Shown here: in pieces, positions 8,083 to 17,321 of the stretch
How positions within the stretch are numbered: the stretch's first letter is position 1
Layout of the letters: each line of letters starts with the position of its first letter
Assembly: GCF_000745235.1 (NCBI RefSeq)
Contig: NZ_JQNL01000001.1
Location: 868,001-932,000, forward strand
Direction: 5' to 3'
DNA: 64,000 bases
Source of the DNA: Luteibacter mycovicinus
Lineage (GTDB): Bacteria; Pseudomonadota; Gammaproteobacteria; Xanthomonadales; Rhodanobacteraceae
Notes under the pieces: generated by a model
What the model was told of the DNA's origin: nothing
Database searches by the model: none
What the model saw: the letters and a program-made list of their open reading frames with translations, nothing else
Program-made: the position numbers and the translations under genes

Positions 8083-9495
8083 ATGTCTTTCGATTCGCTG
8101 GGCCTCGCGCCCGCGTTGCTGCGTGCCCTTTCCGAAGCCGGCTACGAGAAGCCGACGCCGATCCAGGCGGCCGCCATTCCCCAGGTCATCGCCGGCCACG
8201 ACCTCATGGCCGCCGCCCAGACGGGTACCGGCAAAACCGCCGCGTTCGCTCTGCCGCTTCTGCAGCGCATCGCCAACGAGGTGCGTGGCGAGAAGGCGCG
8301 CCCGATCCGCGCGCTGATCCTCACCCCGACCCGCGAGCTGGCTGCCCAGGTGCAGGACAACCTGCGTGACTACGGCAAATATCTTCCGCTCTCCAGCACC
8401 GTCATCTTCGGCGGCGTCGGCATGGGCAACCAGCTGCACGCCCTGCGTCGCGGCGTCGACATCGTCGTGGCCACGCCCGGCCGCCTGATCGACCACATGC
8501 AGCAGCGCTCGGTGAACCTGTCCAAGGTCGACGTGCTGGTGCTCGACGAAGCCGACCGCATGCTCGACATGGGCTTCCTGCCGGCGCTCAAGCGCATCCT
8601 CGCCGCCGTGCCGAAGGAGCGTCAGACGCTGCTGTTCTCGGCCACCTTCGCGCCGGAGATCAAGGCGCTCGCCCAGCAGTTCATGCGCAACCCGCGCGAG
8701 ATTTCGACCGCTCCGGCCAACACCGTCGCCAACACGGTCACGCACCGTGTGCACCCGGTCGACGCCGCGAAGAAGCGCGACCTGCTCCTGCACATCCTCT
8801 CGCAGGACAGCCGTCGCCAGACGCTGGTCTTCAGCCGCACCAAGCACGGCGCCGACAAGCTGGTCCGTCACCTGGAGCAGTTCGGCATCAAGTCCGCCGC
8901 GATCCACGGCAACAAGAGCCAGAATGCCCGCACCCGCGCCCTGTCCGACTTCAAGACCAACCGCATCACGGTGCTGGTCGCGACGGACATCGCCGCCCGC
9001 GGTATCGACATCGATCAGTTGCCGGTCGTGATCAACTTCGACCTGCCCATGGTCGCCGAGGATTACGTGCACCGCATCGGCCGTACCGGCCGCGCCGGCG
9101 CGACGGGCGAAGCCATCTCGCTGGTCAGCCATGATGAGTCGGGCCTGCTGCGCGATATCGGCCGCCTGCTCAAGACGGATCTCGAGATCGCCAACATCGC
9201 CGGCTTCGAGCCGAGCACCCCGCTTCGCCTCGACGCCGGTGCGCCGCGTCCGAAGCAGGGTGGCGGCCAGCAGCGCCAGCCGCGTGCGCAGAGCGGCGGC
9301 AACGGTAGTGGTCGCCCGGCCGGCAACGGCCAGGCACGTCAGGGCGGCGGCGGTACGGGTGGTGGCAACGGTGGCGGTCGTCCGCCGTCGCATCGTCCGC
9401 ATGGTCATTCGGCTGCCGGCACCGGTGAGAACACCGGCAGCCACAAGCGTCGCCGTCAGGGCCGCGGTGGCCGTCCGGCGACCAACAAGGCCTGA
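8083..9495 (+). CDS. rhlE: ATP-dependent RNA helicase RhlE
   Basis: A 470-aa DEAD-box helicase that remodels RNA duplexes in ribosome assembly and mRNA decay. The Q motif PTPIQ, Walker A AQTGTGKT (Lys51), PTRELA, DEAD (155-158), SATF, ARGIDI and [10 protein letters not shown] are all present. After about residue 385 it becomes a Gly/Arg/Gln-rich disordered tail typical of RhlE. ATG 8083 was chosen for [10 protein letters not shown], the conserved N-terminus, with CAGGAG upstream. The frame is open for a further 213 bases upstream, which is taken to be leader. It shares its neighbourhood with deaD on the same strand. Confidence 0.92.
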   Translation: MSFDSLGLAPALLRALSEAGYEKPTPIQAAAIPQVIAGHDLMAAAQTGTGKTAAFALPLLQRIANEVRGEKARPIRALILTPTRELAAQVQDNLRDYGKYLPLSSTVIFGGVGMGNQLHALRRGVDIVVATPGRLIDHMQQRSVNLSKVDVLVLDEADRMLDMGFLPALKRILAAVPKERQTLLFSATFAPEIKALAQQFMRNPREISTAPANTVANTVTHRVHPVDAAKKRDLLLHILSQDSRRQTLVFSRTKHGADKLVRHLEQFGIKSAAIHGNKSQNARTRALSDFKTNRITVLVATDIAARGIDIDQLPVVINFDLPMVAEDYVHRIGRTGRAGATGEAISLVSHDESGLLRDIGRLLKTDLEIANIAGFEPSTPLRLDAGAPRPKQGGGQQRQPRAQSGGNGSGRPAGNGQARQGGGGTGGGNGGGRPPSHRPHGHSAAGTGENTGSHKRRRQGRGGRPATNKA

Positions 9496-9537
9496 CCGGT
9501 CGCTCGGGGATAAGCCTGGCCGGACAGCCGGTCCTGC

Positions 9538-10092
9538 TTATCCCTGCGCCCTGACCTTCGCGGTCAGGACATGGTCTTCCCACAGGCCATCGATCTTCAG
9601 GTAACGCTTCGCATAACCCTCTTTCTCGAAACCCAGGCGCTGCAGAAGGCGTCCGCTTCGCTCGTTGCGCGGCATGTGGTTGGCCATCACCCGATGGAAG
9701 TCCAGAGGGCCAAACGCATAGCGGATAGCCGCATCCAGCGCTTCGAACATCAGGCCCTGCCCCTCGTGGCGCCGGGCGATGCCATACCCCAGGTGACACG
9801 CCTGAAACACGCCACGGACGACGTTCGCGAACGTGAAACTCGCGATCATCTCCGCGCTATCCGGGGTCAGTACCGCGAAGGGATAACCGCGGTCGGCACG
9901 GGCCGCTTCCAGTCCGGCTTCAATCGCCAGCCGGCATCCGTCGAGCGTGTAATGCGACTCCGTGCGCAGGGGCTCCCAGGGAGCCAGGTGCTCGCGGTTC
10001 TCGGTCCGGTAACGTCGCAAGACGTCAGCCTCCTCGACATCGAGCAGGCGGATCACCGTACGCGACGTGCGCATGCGGATCGGCTCGCTCAT
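9538..10092 (-). CDS. GNAT N-acetyltransferase, RimJ-like
   Basis: A 184-aa GNAT-fold protein of the ribosomal-protein-alanine acetyltransferase type. The acetyl-CoA loop region is LGYGIARRHEGQGLMFEALD and the C-terminal block is MPRNERSGRLLQRLGFEKEGYAKRY-like, diagnostic of RimJ/RimL. RimJ acetylates the N-terminus of ribosomal protein S5. Its start overlaps the fghA stop by four bases (ATGA), so the two genes are cotranscribed. Related acetyltransferases act on antibiotics or other proteins, so the substrate is inferred. Confidence 0.75.
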   Translation of the reverse strand: MSEPIRMRTSRTVIRLLDVEEADVLRRYRTENREHLAPWEPLRTESHYTLDGCRLAIEAGLEAARADRGYPFAVLTPDSAEMIASFTFANVVRGVFQACHLGYGIARRHEGQGLMFEALDAAIRYAFGPLDFHRVMANHMPRNERSGRLLQRLGFEKEGYAKRYLKIDGLWEDHVLTAKVRAQG

Positions 10093-10937
10093 GCGGTCAG
10101 TGCTTTCGCGTGGTGACGGAGGTGGTCTTCGACGAAGCTCTGAATGAAGTAGTAGCTGTGGTCGTAACCCGGCTGCATGCGCAGCTTCAGTTTCTGACCG
10201 GCCTCTTCGCAGGCGGCTTCGAAGCGCTGCGGCTGGAGCTGGCTGACGAGGAAGCCATCGGCTTCACCCTGGTCGATGAGGATCGTGCCGTCGATGCGCG
10301 CGCCGGCGGCGACCAGTTCGGTGGCATCGTGCTTCGCCCAGGCCTTGCGGTCGGCGCCGAGGTAGCGAGGGAACGCCTTCTCACCCCAGGGCACGGAGCC
10401 CGGGGCGACGATCGGAGCGAATGCGGAAACCGAGCGATAACGGCCCGGATTGCGCAGCGCGATGGTCAGCGCGCCGTGACCACCCATGGAATGACCGAAG
10501 ATGCCTTGCCTGCCCATGTCGAATGCGAATCGTTCCGCCAGAAGGCGCGGCAATTCGTCCACGACATAGGTGTACATGCGGAAGCGGGACGACCAGGGCG
10601 CCTCCGTCGCATCGAGATAGAAGCCTGCGCCTTCGCCGAACTCCCAGTCGCCGGTGGCGCCGGCGATGCCGGTATCGCGCGGACTGGTATCGGGCATGAC
10701 GAGCGCAATGCCGAGTTCCGCGGCGATGCGCTGGGCGCCGGCCTTGATCGTGAAGGTTTCGGCCGTGCACGTGAGCCCGGCAAGAAAACAGACCACCGGC
10801 ACCGGCCCGTTTTCCGCAGCCGGCGGCAGGTACACCGCAAAGCGCATGGGGCCGCCGCACGCCTCGGATTCATGCGAATAGAAGCCCTGCAATCCACCGA
10901 AGCAGCGCTGCTCCGACACCGTTTCGATCGCCGACAT
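10089..10937 (-). CDS. fghA: S-formylglutathione hydrolase
   Basis: A 282-aa alpha/beta hydrolase of the esterase D family. It hydrolyses S-formylglutathione to formate and glutathione, the second step of glutathione-dependent formaldehyde detoxification. The nucleophile elbow is GHSMGGHGA and the oxyanion region FLAGLTCTAETF. The conserved DTSPRDTGI, GDWEFGEGAGFYLDAT and C-terminal GYDHSYYFI (catalytic His) are all typical. AGGAGAG precedes the ATG. The usual partner, glutathione-dependent formaldehyde dehydrogenase, is not adjacent. It is cotranscribed with the rimJ-like gene. Confidence 0.92.
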   Translation of the reverse strand: MSAIETVSEQRCFGGLQGFYSHESEACGGPMRFAVYLPPAAENGPVPVVCFLAGLTCTAETFTIKAGAQRIAAELGIALVMPDTSPRDTGIAGATGDWEFGEGAGFYLDATEAPWSSRFRMYTYVVDELPRLLAERFAFDMGRQGIFGHSMGGHGALTIALRNPGRYRSVSAFAPIVAPGSVPWGEKAFPRYLGADRKAWAKHDATELVAAGARIDGTILIDQGEADGFLVSQLQPQRFEAACEEAGQKLKLRMQPGYDHSYYFIQSFVEDHLRHHAKALTA

Positions 10938-11022
10938 GCATCTCTCCTATCCGAAAACTGACCGGGAAGTGTAACGCCGGCGTGACAAGTGGCCACATAC
11001 CACAACGAACAGCGCACATCGC

Positions 11023-11031
11023 TGCTACAAT
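11023..11031 (+). promoter_or_regulatory. extended -10 promoter of deaD (TGCTACAAT)
   Basis: TGC followed by TACAAT forms an extended -10 element, which can work without a good -35. The deaD ATG at 11086 is 54 bases downstream of the box. Confidence 0.5.
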
Positions 11032-11085
11032 AACGCTACTGCCGGCGCGCGAATGTCGCCGTCGCGCCCCCTCTTCGAGGTCGCC

Positions 11086-12945
11086 ATGTCATCCCCTGAA
11101 ACAGACAACGCTCCGGCATCGCCCGGCTTCAGCGCGCTCGCGCTCGACGCTAACGTCGTGCGCGCCCTGACCGAGGTGGGTTATGAAACCCCCTCCCCCA
11201 TCCAGGCCGCGACCATTCCGGCCCTGCTCGAAGGCCGCGATGTCATCGGCCAGGCCCAGACCGGTACCGGCAAGACCGCGGCGTTCGCGCTGCCGGTGCT
11301 GTCGCGCATCGATCTGCGGGCGGGCAACAAGCCGCAGGCCCTGGTGCTCGCGCCCACGCGCGAGCTGGCCATCCAGGTGGCCGAGGCGTTCCAGAAGTAC
11401 GCCACCTACCTGCCTGGCTTCCAGGTCCTGCCGATCTACGGCGGCCAGAGCTACGGGCCGCAGCTGCAGGGTCTCAAGCGCGGTGCCCAGATCGTCGTCG
11501 GTACCCCCGGCCGCGTCATCGACCATCTCGACAAGGGCACGCTGGATCTTTCCGCGCTGCGCTTCCTCGTGCTGGACGAAGCGGACGAAATGCTCCGCAT
11601 GGGCTTCATCGACGACGTCGAGAAGCTGCTCCAGGCGACCCCGGAGGGCCGTCAGGTAGCCCTGTTCTCCGCGACCATGCCGGCGCCCATCCGCCGCATC
11701 GCGCAGACCTATCTGAAAGACCCGGTCGAAGTCACGATCAAGAACAAGACCACCACCGCGGCCAACATCCGCCAGCGTTACTGGTGGGTCAGCGGCGTGC
11801 ACAAGCTGGATGCGCTCACCCGCATCCTCGAAGCCGAAAGCTTCGACGCCATGATCGTGTTCACCCGTACCAAGTCGGCCACCGAAGAACTCGCCAGCAA
11901 GCTGCAGGCGCGTGGCTTCGCCGCGGCGGCGATCAACGGCGATATCGCGCAGGCCCAGCGTGAGCGCGTGATCGACCAGCTCAAGACCGGCAAGCTCGAC
12001 ATCCTGATCGCGACCGACGTCGCGGCGCGCGGTCTCGACGTCGAACGCATCAGCCACGTGCTGAACTACGACATCCCGCACGACACCGAGTCGTACGTGC
12101 ACCGCATCGGCCGTACCGGCCGTGCCGGTCGCAGCGGCGAGGCGATCCTGTTCGTCACCCCCCGTGAGAAGAACCTGCTCCGCCAGATCGAGCGCGCCAC
12201 GCGCCAGCCGATCGAGCAGATGCAGCTTCCGACCATCGAGGCGGTCAACGACACGCGCGTCAACAAGTTCAACCAGAAGATCTCCGACACGCTGGCCACC
12301 GGCGACCTCGGCCTGTTCCAGCAGCTCGTAGAAAAATACGAGCAGGAGCACAACGTGCCGGCGATCGAGATCGCCGCCGCGCTGGCCAAGATCGCCCAGG
12401 GCGACCAGCCGCTGCTGCTCGAGCCGCCCGCCAAACGCGAGTACACCGAGCGCCCGCCCCGCGACTTCGATCGTGAGCGCCCCTCGCGCGACGACCGTCC
12501 GTCCCGCGACGGCGGCGACTTCAGCGACCGTCGCCCGGTCCGCGAAGGCATGCGCCAGCCGCGCCCGCATACCACGGAAGCCGGCAAGCGTACGTACCGC
12601 ATCGAAGTGGGCCACGAGCACGGCGTGAAGCCGGGCAACATCGTCGGCGCCATCGCCAACGAAGGCGGTGTCGAGGCCAGGTTCATCGGCCGCGTCAGCA
12701 TCCGTGACGACTACAGCCTGATCGACCTCCCGGACGGCATGCCGGCCGAGACCTTCACGCACCTCAAGAAGGTGTGGGTCGCCCAGCAGCAGCTGAAGAT
12801 CGCCGAGTGGGACGGCAAGGAAACCCCGCAGAGCGGTGCCGGCGCCGGTGGCGCTTCGCGTCCGCCGCCGCGCGGTGGCAACTTCCGTCCGCACGGCAAC
12901 CGGCCCAGCGGCGGTAAGCCGCCGCGGAAGAAGCGCGATTTCTGA
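11086..12945 (+). CDS. deaD: ATP-dependent RNA helicase DeaD/CsdA
   Basis: A 619-aa DEAD-box helicase with Walker A AQTGTGKT (Lys63), DEAD at 164-167, SATM and the [11 protein letters not shown] motif. It unwinds RNA in cold adaptation, ribosome biogenesis and mRNA turnover. After a charged Arg/Asp-rich linker, a C-terminal DbpA/CsdA RNA-binding domain is visible (YRIEVGHEHGVKPGNIVGAI, then IDLPDGMP), which separates it from RhlE. The extreme C-terminus is Gly/Pro/Arg-rich. ATG 11086 has GAGG five bases upstream and is preferred over 11053. A strong bidirectional terminator follows. Confidence 0.92.
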   Translation: MSSPETDNAPASPGFSALALDANVVRALTEVGYETPSPIQAATIPALLEGRDVIGQAQTGTGKTAAFALPVLSRIDLRAGNKPQALVLAPTRELAIQVAEAFQKYATYLPGFQVLPIYGGQSYGPQLQGLKRGAQIVVGTPGRVIDHLDKGTLDLSALRFLVLDEADEMLRMGFIDDVEKLLQATPEGRQVALFSATMPAPIRRIAQTYLKDPVEVTIKNKTTTAANIRQRYWWVSGVHKLDALTRILEAESFDAMIVFTRTKSATEELASKLQARGFAAAAINGDIAQAQRERVIDQLKTGKLDILIATDVAARGLDVERISHVLNYDIPHDTESYVHRIGRTGRAGRSGEAILFVTPREKNLLRQIERATRQPIEQMQLPTIEAVNDTRVNKFNQKISDTLATGDLGLFQQLVEKYEQEHNVPAIEIAAALAKIAQGDQPLLLEPPAKREYTERPPRDFDRERPSRDDRPSRDGGDFSDRRPVREGMRQPRPHTTEAGKRTYRIEVGHEHGVKPGNIVGAIANEGGVEARFIGRVSIRDDYSLIDLPDGMPAETFTHLKKVWVAQQQLKIAEWDGKETPQSGAGAGGASRPPPRGGNFRPHGNRPSGGKPPRKKRDF

Positions 12946-12952
12946 TGAATGG

Positions 12953-12982
12953 AAAAAAGGCCCCGGAGACGGGGCCTTTTTT
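12953..12982. terminator. bidirectional rho-independent terminator
   Basis: GGCCCC-ggagac-GGGGCC is flanked by six A and six T residues, so it can terminate deaD rightward and the ykgJ-like gene leftward. Confidence 0.85.
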
Positions 12983-13017
12983 ATGGTGCTTCTCCAGCGA
13001 CTGCTTCAGCGAATCGT

Positions 13018-13362
13018 TCAGTGCCCGAAGTCCGCGGGCGTCAAAGGCGACATCCCGTGCTTCACCCGTGCCTTGTCGCATTGCGGACTGGGCTGTCCGT
13101 TTTCCCACGCCGGCTGCAGGTCGTGGCATGGCGAGGGGCGAACTTCGTATACACCGCAATGCGCGGCAATGCCGACCTCACCCACGAGCGATTTGCAGCG
13201 CGGCTCGTACGCGTTCGTGCCGTGCATGTTCACCCGGTGCGGATCGAGATGCTCGGTCAGCGCCGACGGCACGATGCCGCCGGCGAGATCGGTTTCCATC
13301 CAATGGAAGGCCACGCGGAAGGTCGCGCAGCAGGCGCCGCAGAGAAGACAGGGGTGCGTCAT
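13018..13362 (-). CDS. YkgJ-family cysteine-cluster protein
   Basis: A 114-aa protein with an N-terminal HPCLLCGACC cluster and further Cys at RPSPCHDL and PQCDKAR. This CxxCxxCC-type pattern defines the YkgJ/UPF0153 family, thought to bind zinc or an iron-sulfur cluster; the role is unknown. Start 13362 gives MTHPCLLC and lies 10 bases downstream of the zinc-peptidase stop. The open frame could start at 13413 inside that gene, but the extra residues are not family-like. Translation may be coupled, since no Shine-Dalgarno sequence is seen. Confidence 0.78.
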   Translation of the reverse strand: MTHPCLLCGACCATFRVAFHWMETDLAGGIVPSALTEHLDPHRVNMHGTNAYEPRCKSLVGEVGIAAHCGVYEVRPSPCHDLQPAWENGQPSPQCDKARVKHGMSPLTPADFGH

Positions 13363-13372
13363 GTGAGGACGG

Positions 13373-14263
13373 TCAGATCGTTCCGGAGAAGGTGTTGCAC
13401 TTGCCGATGTCACCGGATTCGAGGCCCGTCCTGAACCACTTCACACGCTGCGCCGAGGTGCCGTGCGTGAACGAATCGGGCACAACGCGCCCCTGCGACT
13501 GTTCCTGCAAGGTGTCGTCACCGATGGCCGAGGCCGCGTTGATCGCCGACTCCACATCGCCCGGCTGCAGCCACTGCTGACGCTGGTTGGACCGGTTCGC
13601 CCAGACACCGGCGAAGCAGTCGGCCTGCAGCTCCTGACGAACGGACAGGCCGTTGGCCCCTTCCATGGCGGCACCGCGGCGGCGTGCGTCGCTGACCTTG
13701 TCGAACACGCCCACGAGGTTCTGCACGTGGTGGCCGACTTCGTGCGCGATGACATAGGCGCGGGCAAAGTCGCCGGCCGAATGAAAGCGCTGTTGCATCG
13801 TCTGGAAAAAGCCGAGATCCAGATAGACCTTATGGTCACCGGGGCAATAGAACGGTCCCACCGCCGATGACGCCGAACCGCAGGCCGTGCGCACGCCATC
13901 GCGGAACAGCACCAGCTTCGGCCGCTCGTACTGCTGACCGTTGGCGGCGAAGACCTCGCCCCAGGTGTCCTCGGTCTCGCCCAGAATGGCGCGGACGAAG
14001 TCCACCTGCGGGTCATTGGCCGCGGCCTGGTCGCCCACCTGACGGGCCGGTTCCTGCCGGGTCTGCTGCTGGGACGTCGTCCCCGGGTCGCCCTGGCCGC
14101 CGAGCAGGGCCGTCGGATCCTTGAAGAACACCATGCCGATGATGGCCAGGATGATGATGCCGCCGATACCCAATCCGCGGCCTCCGAAGCCACCTCCACC
14201 GCCACCACTGCCCTGGCCGGCGTCTTCCACGTTGTCGCTTCTACGGCCTTTTTGCCAGAGCAT
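13373..14263 (-). CDS. neutral zinc metallopeptidase, YpfJ/KPN_02809 family
   Basis: A 296-aa membrane-anchored protein. The N-terminus MLWQKGRRSDNVED matches the family, followed by a Gly-rich stretch and one transmembrane helix (GIIILAIIGMVFF). The C-terminal domain contains the zinc motif IAHEVGHHVQNL (HExxH) and the conserved ELQADCFAGVWAN segment that supplies the third ligand region. Start 14263 is preferred over 14269 because GAGGAG then lies at six-base spacing. It lies upstream of the ykgJ-like gene. The substrate is unknown. Confidence 0.85.
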   Translation of the reverse strand: MLWQKGRRSDNVEDAGQGSGGGGGGFGGRGLGIGGIIILAIIGMVFFKDPTALLGGQGDPGTTSQQQTRQEPARQVGDQAAANDPQVDFVRAILGETEDTWGEVFAANGQQYERPKLVLFRDGVRTACGSASSAVGPFYCPGDHKVYLDLGFFQTMQQRFHSAGDFARAYVIAHEVGHHVQNLVGVFDKVSDARRRGAAMEGANGLSVRQELQADCFAGVWANRSNQRQQWLQPGDVESAINAASAIGDDTLQEQSQGRVVPDSFTHGTSAQRVKWFRTGLESGDIGKCNTFSGTI

Positions 14264-14366
14264 GGGCATCTCCTCGGTTGAAAGCGTCTCCAGCGAGACG
14301 CGGTCGGCATGATCGCATGGACCATTGCCGGTAAACTTGCGGGTTATTCAGTCCCCGGATCGCTTC

Positions 14367-14798
14367 ATGACAAGCCAGCTTCCTGCCGTCGTCACCCTGC
14401 TCACCCTGCTACTGATGTTCTATACGGTATGGATGGTAGGCCGTGCGCGTGAACGCTATGGCATCAAGGCGCCGTCCATCTCCGGCGACCCGGCGTTCGA
14501 GCGGGCCTGGCGGGTCCAGATGAACACGCTCGAGAACGCCGTGATGTTCATCCCGGCGCTGTGGCTTGCCGCCCAGTACGTCGATCCGCTGTGGGCGGGC
14601 ATCGCCGGCCTTGTCTGGCTCGCGGGGCGTGTGTGGTATGCGCTGGCTTACGTACGCGATGCCTCGCGCCGCGGCCCGGGATACCTGGTCTCGATGGTCG
14701 CCTGGGCCGCGCTGATGCTGATGGCGGCCGGTGGCATGGGCATGGCGATCATGGAAAACAACGCGTCGCCGCCGGTGGACGATACGACGGGCGCATAA
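14367..14798 (+). CDS. MAPEG-family membrane protein
   Basis: A 143-aa integral membrane protein with four predicted helices. The segment RAWRVQMNTLENAVMFIPALW contains the RxxxNxxE-type motif of MAPEG proteins, which in eukaryotes are glutathione transferases/peroxidases in the membrane. The helix LVWLAGRVWYALAYVRDASRRGPGY completes the family pattern. ATG 14367 (MTSQLP) is preferred to the upstream TTG at 14325. Bacterial homologues are largely uncharacterised. Confidence 0.75.
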   Translation: MTSQLPAVVTLLTLLLMFYTVWMVGRARERYGIKAPSISGDPAFERAWRVQMNTLENAVMFIPALWLAAQYVDPLWAGIAGLVWLAGRVWYALAYVRDASRRGPGYLVSMVAWAALMLMAAGGMGMAIMENNASPPVDDTTGA

Positions 14799-14841
14799 AC
14801 GGCAAATCCGGGAAGGGAGGATCCGTTCCCGGACGCGCTGC

Positions 14842-16419
14842 TCAGTCTTCGTCGTCCCGCGCCAGCGCCAGCACCCGGACGCGCTGGATGCGGGCACCTT
14901 CCATCGCGGTCACCTCGAACTCGAAGCCGTCGACCTCGAAGCGGTCGCCGGCGGCCGGCAGGCGGCCCAGCTGCGACAGCACGAAGCCGGCCAGCGTGGA
15001 GAAGTTGCCGTCGGCCGAGCCCGGCAAGCGATGGCTGAGCAGGTGCTCGACCCGACGCACGTCGAGACTGGCATCGAGCAGCCACGCCCCGTCCGGCTCG
15101 CTCACCGCGGAAGGATCGCCCTCGCGGGTCTCGTCCGGGAATTCACCGGCGATCACCTCGAGGACGTCGGCCGGGGTCACGAGGCCGAGGATGCTGCCGT
15201 ACTCATCGACCACCAGCGCCATCTGGAGCGGCGCGCGACGGAACTCGTCGATCAGGCGGAGCACGCTCAGCGATTCCAGCACCGTTATCGGCTTGCGGAC
15301 GAACTGCGCCGTCTCCAGTCGCCCGTGATCGGCCAGGCTGGCCAGCAGGTCGCGGGATGAAACCACGCCCACGAGCTGGTCGAGATCGCCCTCCGCCACC
15401 AGCATCCAGTGGTGCGCGGACTCGCGCGCCTCGGTGAGCAGTGTCGTCAGGTCTTCGCCCGGGTCGACCCAGACGATCTCGGTGCGCGGCGTCATGATCG
15501 AACGCACCGGTCGCTGGGACAGGTCGAGTACCCCCTGGACCATTTCCAGTTCGTCCTGACCGAACACCGCCGCCTCGGACGCCTCCGTGCGCGCCTCGTG
15601 CTTGCCGTTCTCGCCCTCCTCGTCCGACCGGCCCCCGAGCAGGCGCAGGACCGCCTTGGCGGTACGGTCGCGCATCGCGCGCCCGCCGACCAGGAGGGAA
15701 CGATGACGATTACGCCGCATCGTCTGGTTGAACACCTCGATCATGATCGAGAAGCCGATCGCGGCGTACAGGTAACCCTTGGGGATGTGGAAGCCGAAAC
15801 CTTCCGCGATCAGGCTGAAACCGATCATCAACAGGAAGGACAGGCACAGGATCACCACCGTCGGACGCGCGTTGACGAAGGTGGTCAGCGGCTTGCTGGC
15901 GGTGATCATCAGGGCCATGGCGATGACCACGCCGACCATCATGATCGACAGATGGTCGACCATGCCGACGGCGGTGATGACGGAATCCAGTGAGAACACG
16001 GCGTCGAGGATGACGATCTGCGCCACGACCAGCCAGAAGCTCGCCCGGCGGCCGGCCTTGCCGCCATCGTCGTCGTCGGCTTCGAGCCGCTCGTGCAGCT
16101 CCAGCGTGGCCTTGAACAACAGGAAGGCGCCGCCGATCACCAGGATCAGATCGCGCCAGGACAGGCCGAAGCCGTTCCAGTTGAAGAGGGGTGTCGTCAG
16201 CGTCACCAGCCAGGACATGGCGGCGAGCAGGCACAGGCGCATCACCAGCGCGAGGCCAAGACCCAACAGCCGCGCGTGGTCGCGCTGACGGGCGGGCAGT
16301 TTGTCGGCGAGGATCGCGACAAAGACGAGGTTGTCGATACCGAGCACGATCTCCAGCACGATCAACGTGAGAAGACCCGCCCAGGCCGAAGGGTCGGCAA
16401 GCCAGTCGAATGCGAACAT
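14842..16419 (-). CDS. TerC-family membrane protein with CBS and CorC/HlyC domains
   Basis: A 525-aa protein like E. coli YoaE/YegH. Residues 1 to about 245 are a TerC integral-membrane domain ([24 protein letters not shown], then [13 protein letters not shown], with conserved acidic residues in the helices). A CBS pair follows ([13 protein letters not shown] to [13 protein letters not shown], then [21 protein letters not shown]). The C-terminus is a CorC_HlyC domain ([16 protein letters not shown]). TerC proteins are linked to metal, especially manganese, export; this subfamily is poorly characterised. A GC-rich hairpin sits between the strong Shine-Dalgarno sequence and the ATG. Confidence 0.85.
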   Translation of the reverse strand: MFAFDWLADPSAWAGLLTLIVLEIVLGIDNLVFVAILADKLPARQRDHARLLGLGLALVMRLCLLAAMSWLVTLTTPLFNWNGFGLSWRDLILVIGGAFLLFKATLELHERLEADDDDGGKAGRRASFWLVVAQIVILDAVFSLDSVITAVGMVDHLSIMMVGVVIAMALMITASKPLTTFVNARPTVVILCLSFLLMIGFSLIAEGFGFHIPKGYLYAAIGFSIMIEVFNQTMRRNRHRSLLVGGRAMRDRTAKAVLRLLGGRSDEEGENGKHEARTEASEAAVFGQDELEMVQGVLDLSQRPVRSIMTPRTEIVWVDPGEDLTTLLTEARESAHHWMLVAEGDLDQLVGVVSSRDLLASLADHGRLETAQFVRKPITVLESLSVLRLIDEFRRAPLQMALVVDEYGSILGLVTPADVLEVIAGEFPDETREGDPSAVSEPDGAWLLDASLDVRRVEHLLSHRLPGSADGNFSTLAGFVLSQLGRLPAAGDRFEVDGFEFEVTAMEGARIQRVRVLALARDDED

Positions 16420-16424
16420 GGGAC

Positions 16425-16454
16425 GGCGCGTCGAGGCGCCAGTTTTCCTCCTTT
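16425..16454 (-). promoter_or_regulatory. Shine-Dalgarno - hairpin - AUG arrangement of the TerC gene
   Basis: On the minus strand AAAGGAGG (16447-16454) lies 27 bases before the ATG, too far for normal use. A GGCGC/GCGCC hairpin (16425-16429 with 16436-16440, six-base loop) fills the gap. If it folds, the effective spacing drops to about 11 bases. A TATAGT -10-like box lies at 16467-16472 on the minus strand. Confidence 0.4.
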
Positions 16455-16506
16455 AGGGACGAAACACTATACAGGTGGCACGTGACGGTCTGTGCCGGAA
16501 GCGCCG

Positions 16507-16536
16507 TTGCTTTTGTCGCGGGGCGTCCGCTAGGGT
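16507..16536 (+). promoter_or_regulatory. promoter of the CPBP gene (TTGCTT - 18 bp - TAGGGT)
   Basis: TTGCTT at 16507-16512 and TAGGGT at 16531-16536 are 18 bp apart. The -10 ends five bases before the ATG, so the transcript would be leaderless. Confidence 0.45.
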
Positions 16537-16541
16537 GCCGC

Positions 16542-17321
16542 ATGCCTCACGACTCCCCCTCGTCCGCCGCCCCGGCCGTCCTTCCCGCCAGTCCCGCCCA
16601 GGCCCCCGGCCTGCTTGAGGCGGTTCTCACGATCCTCGGTTATTTCATCCTGCAGCTGGGCTTCGGGATGGGCTTCAAGCTGCTGTCCGATGCCCTGGCC
16701 CGCTGGTTCCCGGACGGTGTCCCCGACGCTCCCGACCGGATCATCGTGGTGGTGATGCTCACCGTCGTCGCCTCGGCCTGGCTGACGATTCGTGTGGTGG
16801 TACGCCGCTGGGGCAGCCTCACGCGATCAGGCGGTGTACTCGGGCTGGGCTTCACCGAGCCAGCCGGGCGCTTTATCGCCGCGGGCACCGTACTGGGCCT
16901 CGTCGCGCCGCTGCTGGGCGGGCTGCTCACCCAGTGGCTGGCAGGCGATCATGCCGTCTCGCAGACCGTTTCCGAGATCGCGGACAAGGCGCACTTCGGC
17001 ATGCGCGTCGCCCTCGTTCCCGTCGCGGTCCTTGTCGGCCCTCTGGTCGAGGAAGTGCTGTTCCGTGGCGCATTGCTTGCCCGGCTGCGCCACCTGACAG
17101 GCGACGGCTGGGCTATCGGCATCTCCGGTGTCCTTTTCGGCGCCGTGCACCTGCCCGACCTGGGCTGGCTCTGGTATGCCGTGCCCAACCTCGTGCTCGT
17201 GGGCATTTTCTGCGCGTGGCTGCGCGTGCGCAGCGGCTCGATCTGGCCGTCCTATATCGCGCATGCGGCCAACAACGGGCTGGCCGTCATGGCCTGGTTT
17301 TCGGCCTCGACCGGTAGTTAA
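16542..17321 (+). CDS. CPBP-family intramembrane metalloprotease
   Basis: A 259-aa polytopic inner-membrane protein of the CAAX protease/bacteriocin-processing (Abi) family. Motif 1 is EEVLFRGALLARL (EExxxR) and motif 2 FGAVHLPDLGWLW, with a third conserved HAANN block near the C-terminus; these provide the intramembrane catalytic Glu and His. ATG 16542 was chosen because a promoter box ends five bases upstream and the first helix follows soon after. Substrates of bacterial members are mostly unknown. Its last four bases overlap the convergent methyltransferase gene. Confidence 0.82.
   Translation: MPHDSPSSAAPAVLPASPAQAPGLLEAVLTILGYFILQLGFGMGFKLLSDALARWFPDGVPDAPDRIIVVVMLTVVASAWLTIRVVVRRWGSLTRSGGVLGLGFTEPAGRFIAAGTVLGLVAPLLGGLLTQWLAGDHAVSQTVSEIADKAHFGMRVALVPVAVLVGPLVEEVLFRGALLARLRHLTGDGWAIGISGVLFGAVHLPDLGWLWYAVPNLVLVGIFCAWLRVRSGSIWPSYIAHAANNGLAVMAWFSASTGS

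Noticed and set aside
7228..9444. Long minus-strand open frame (738 codons) opposite rhlE and the methyltransferase gene
   Set aside because: It mirrors the codon pattern of plus-strand genes with recognised domains, has no domain of its own and spans two genes; typical shadow frame in GC-rich DNA.
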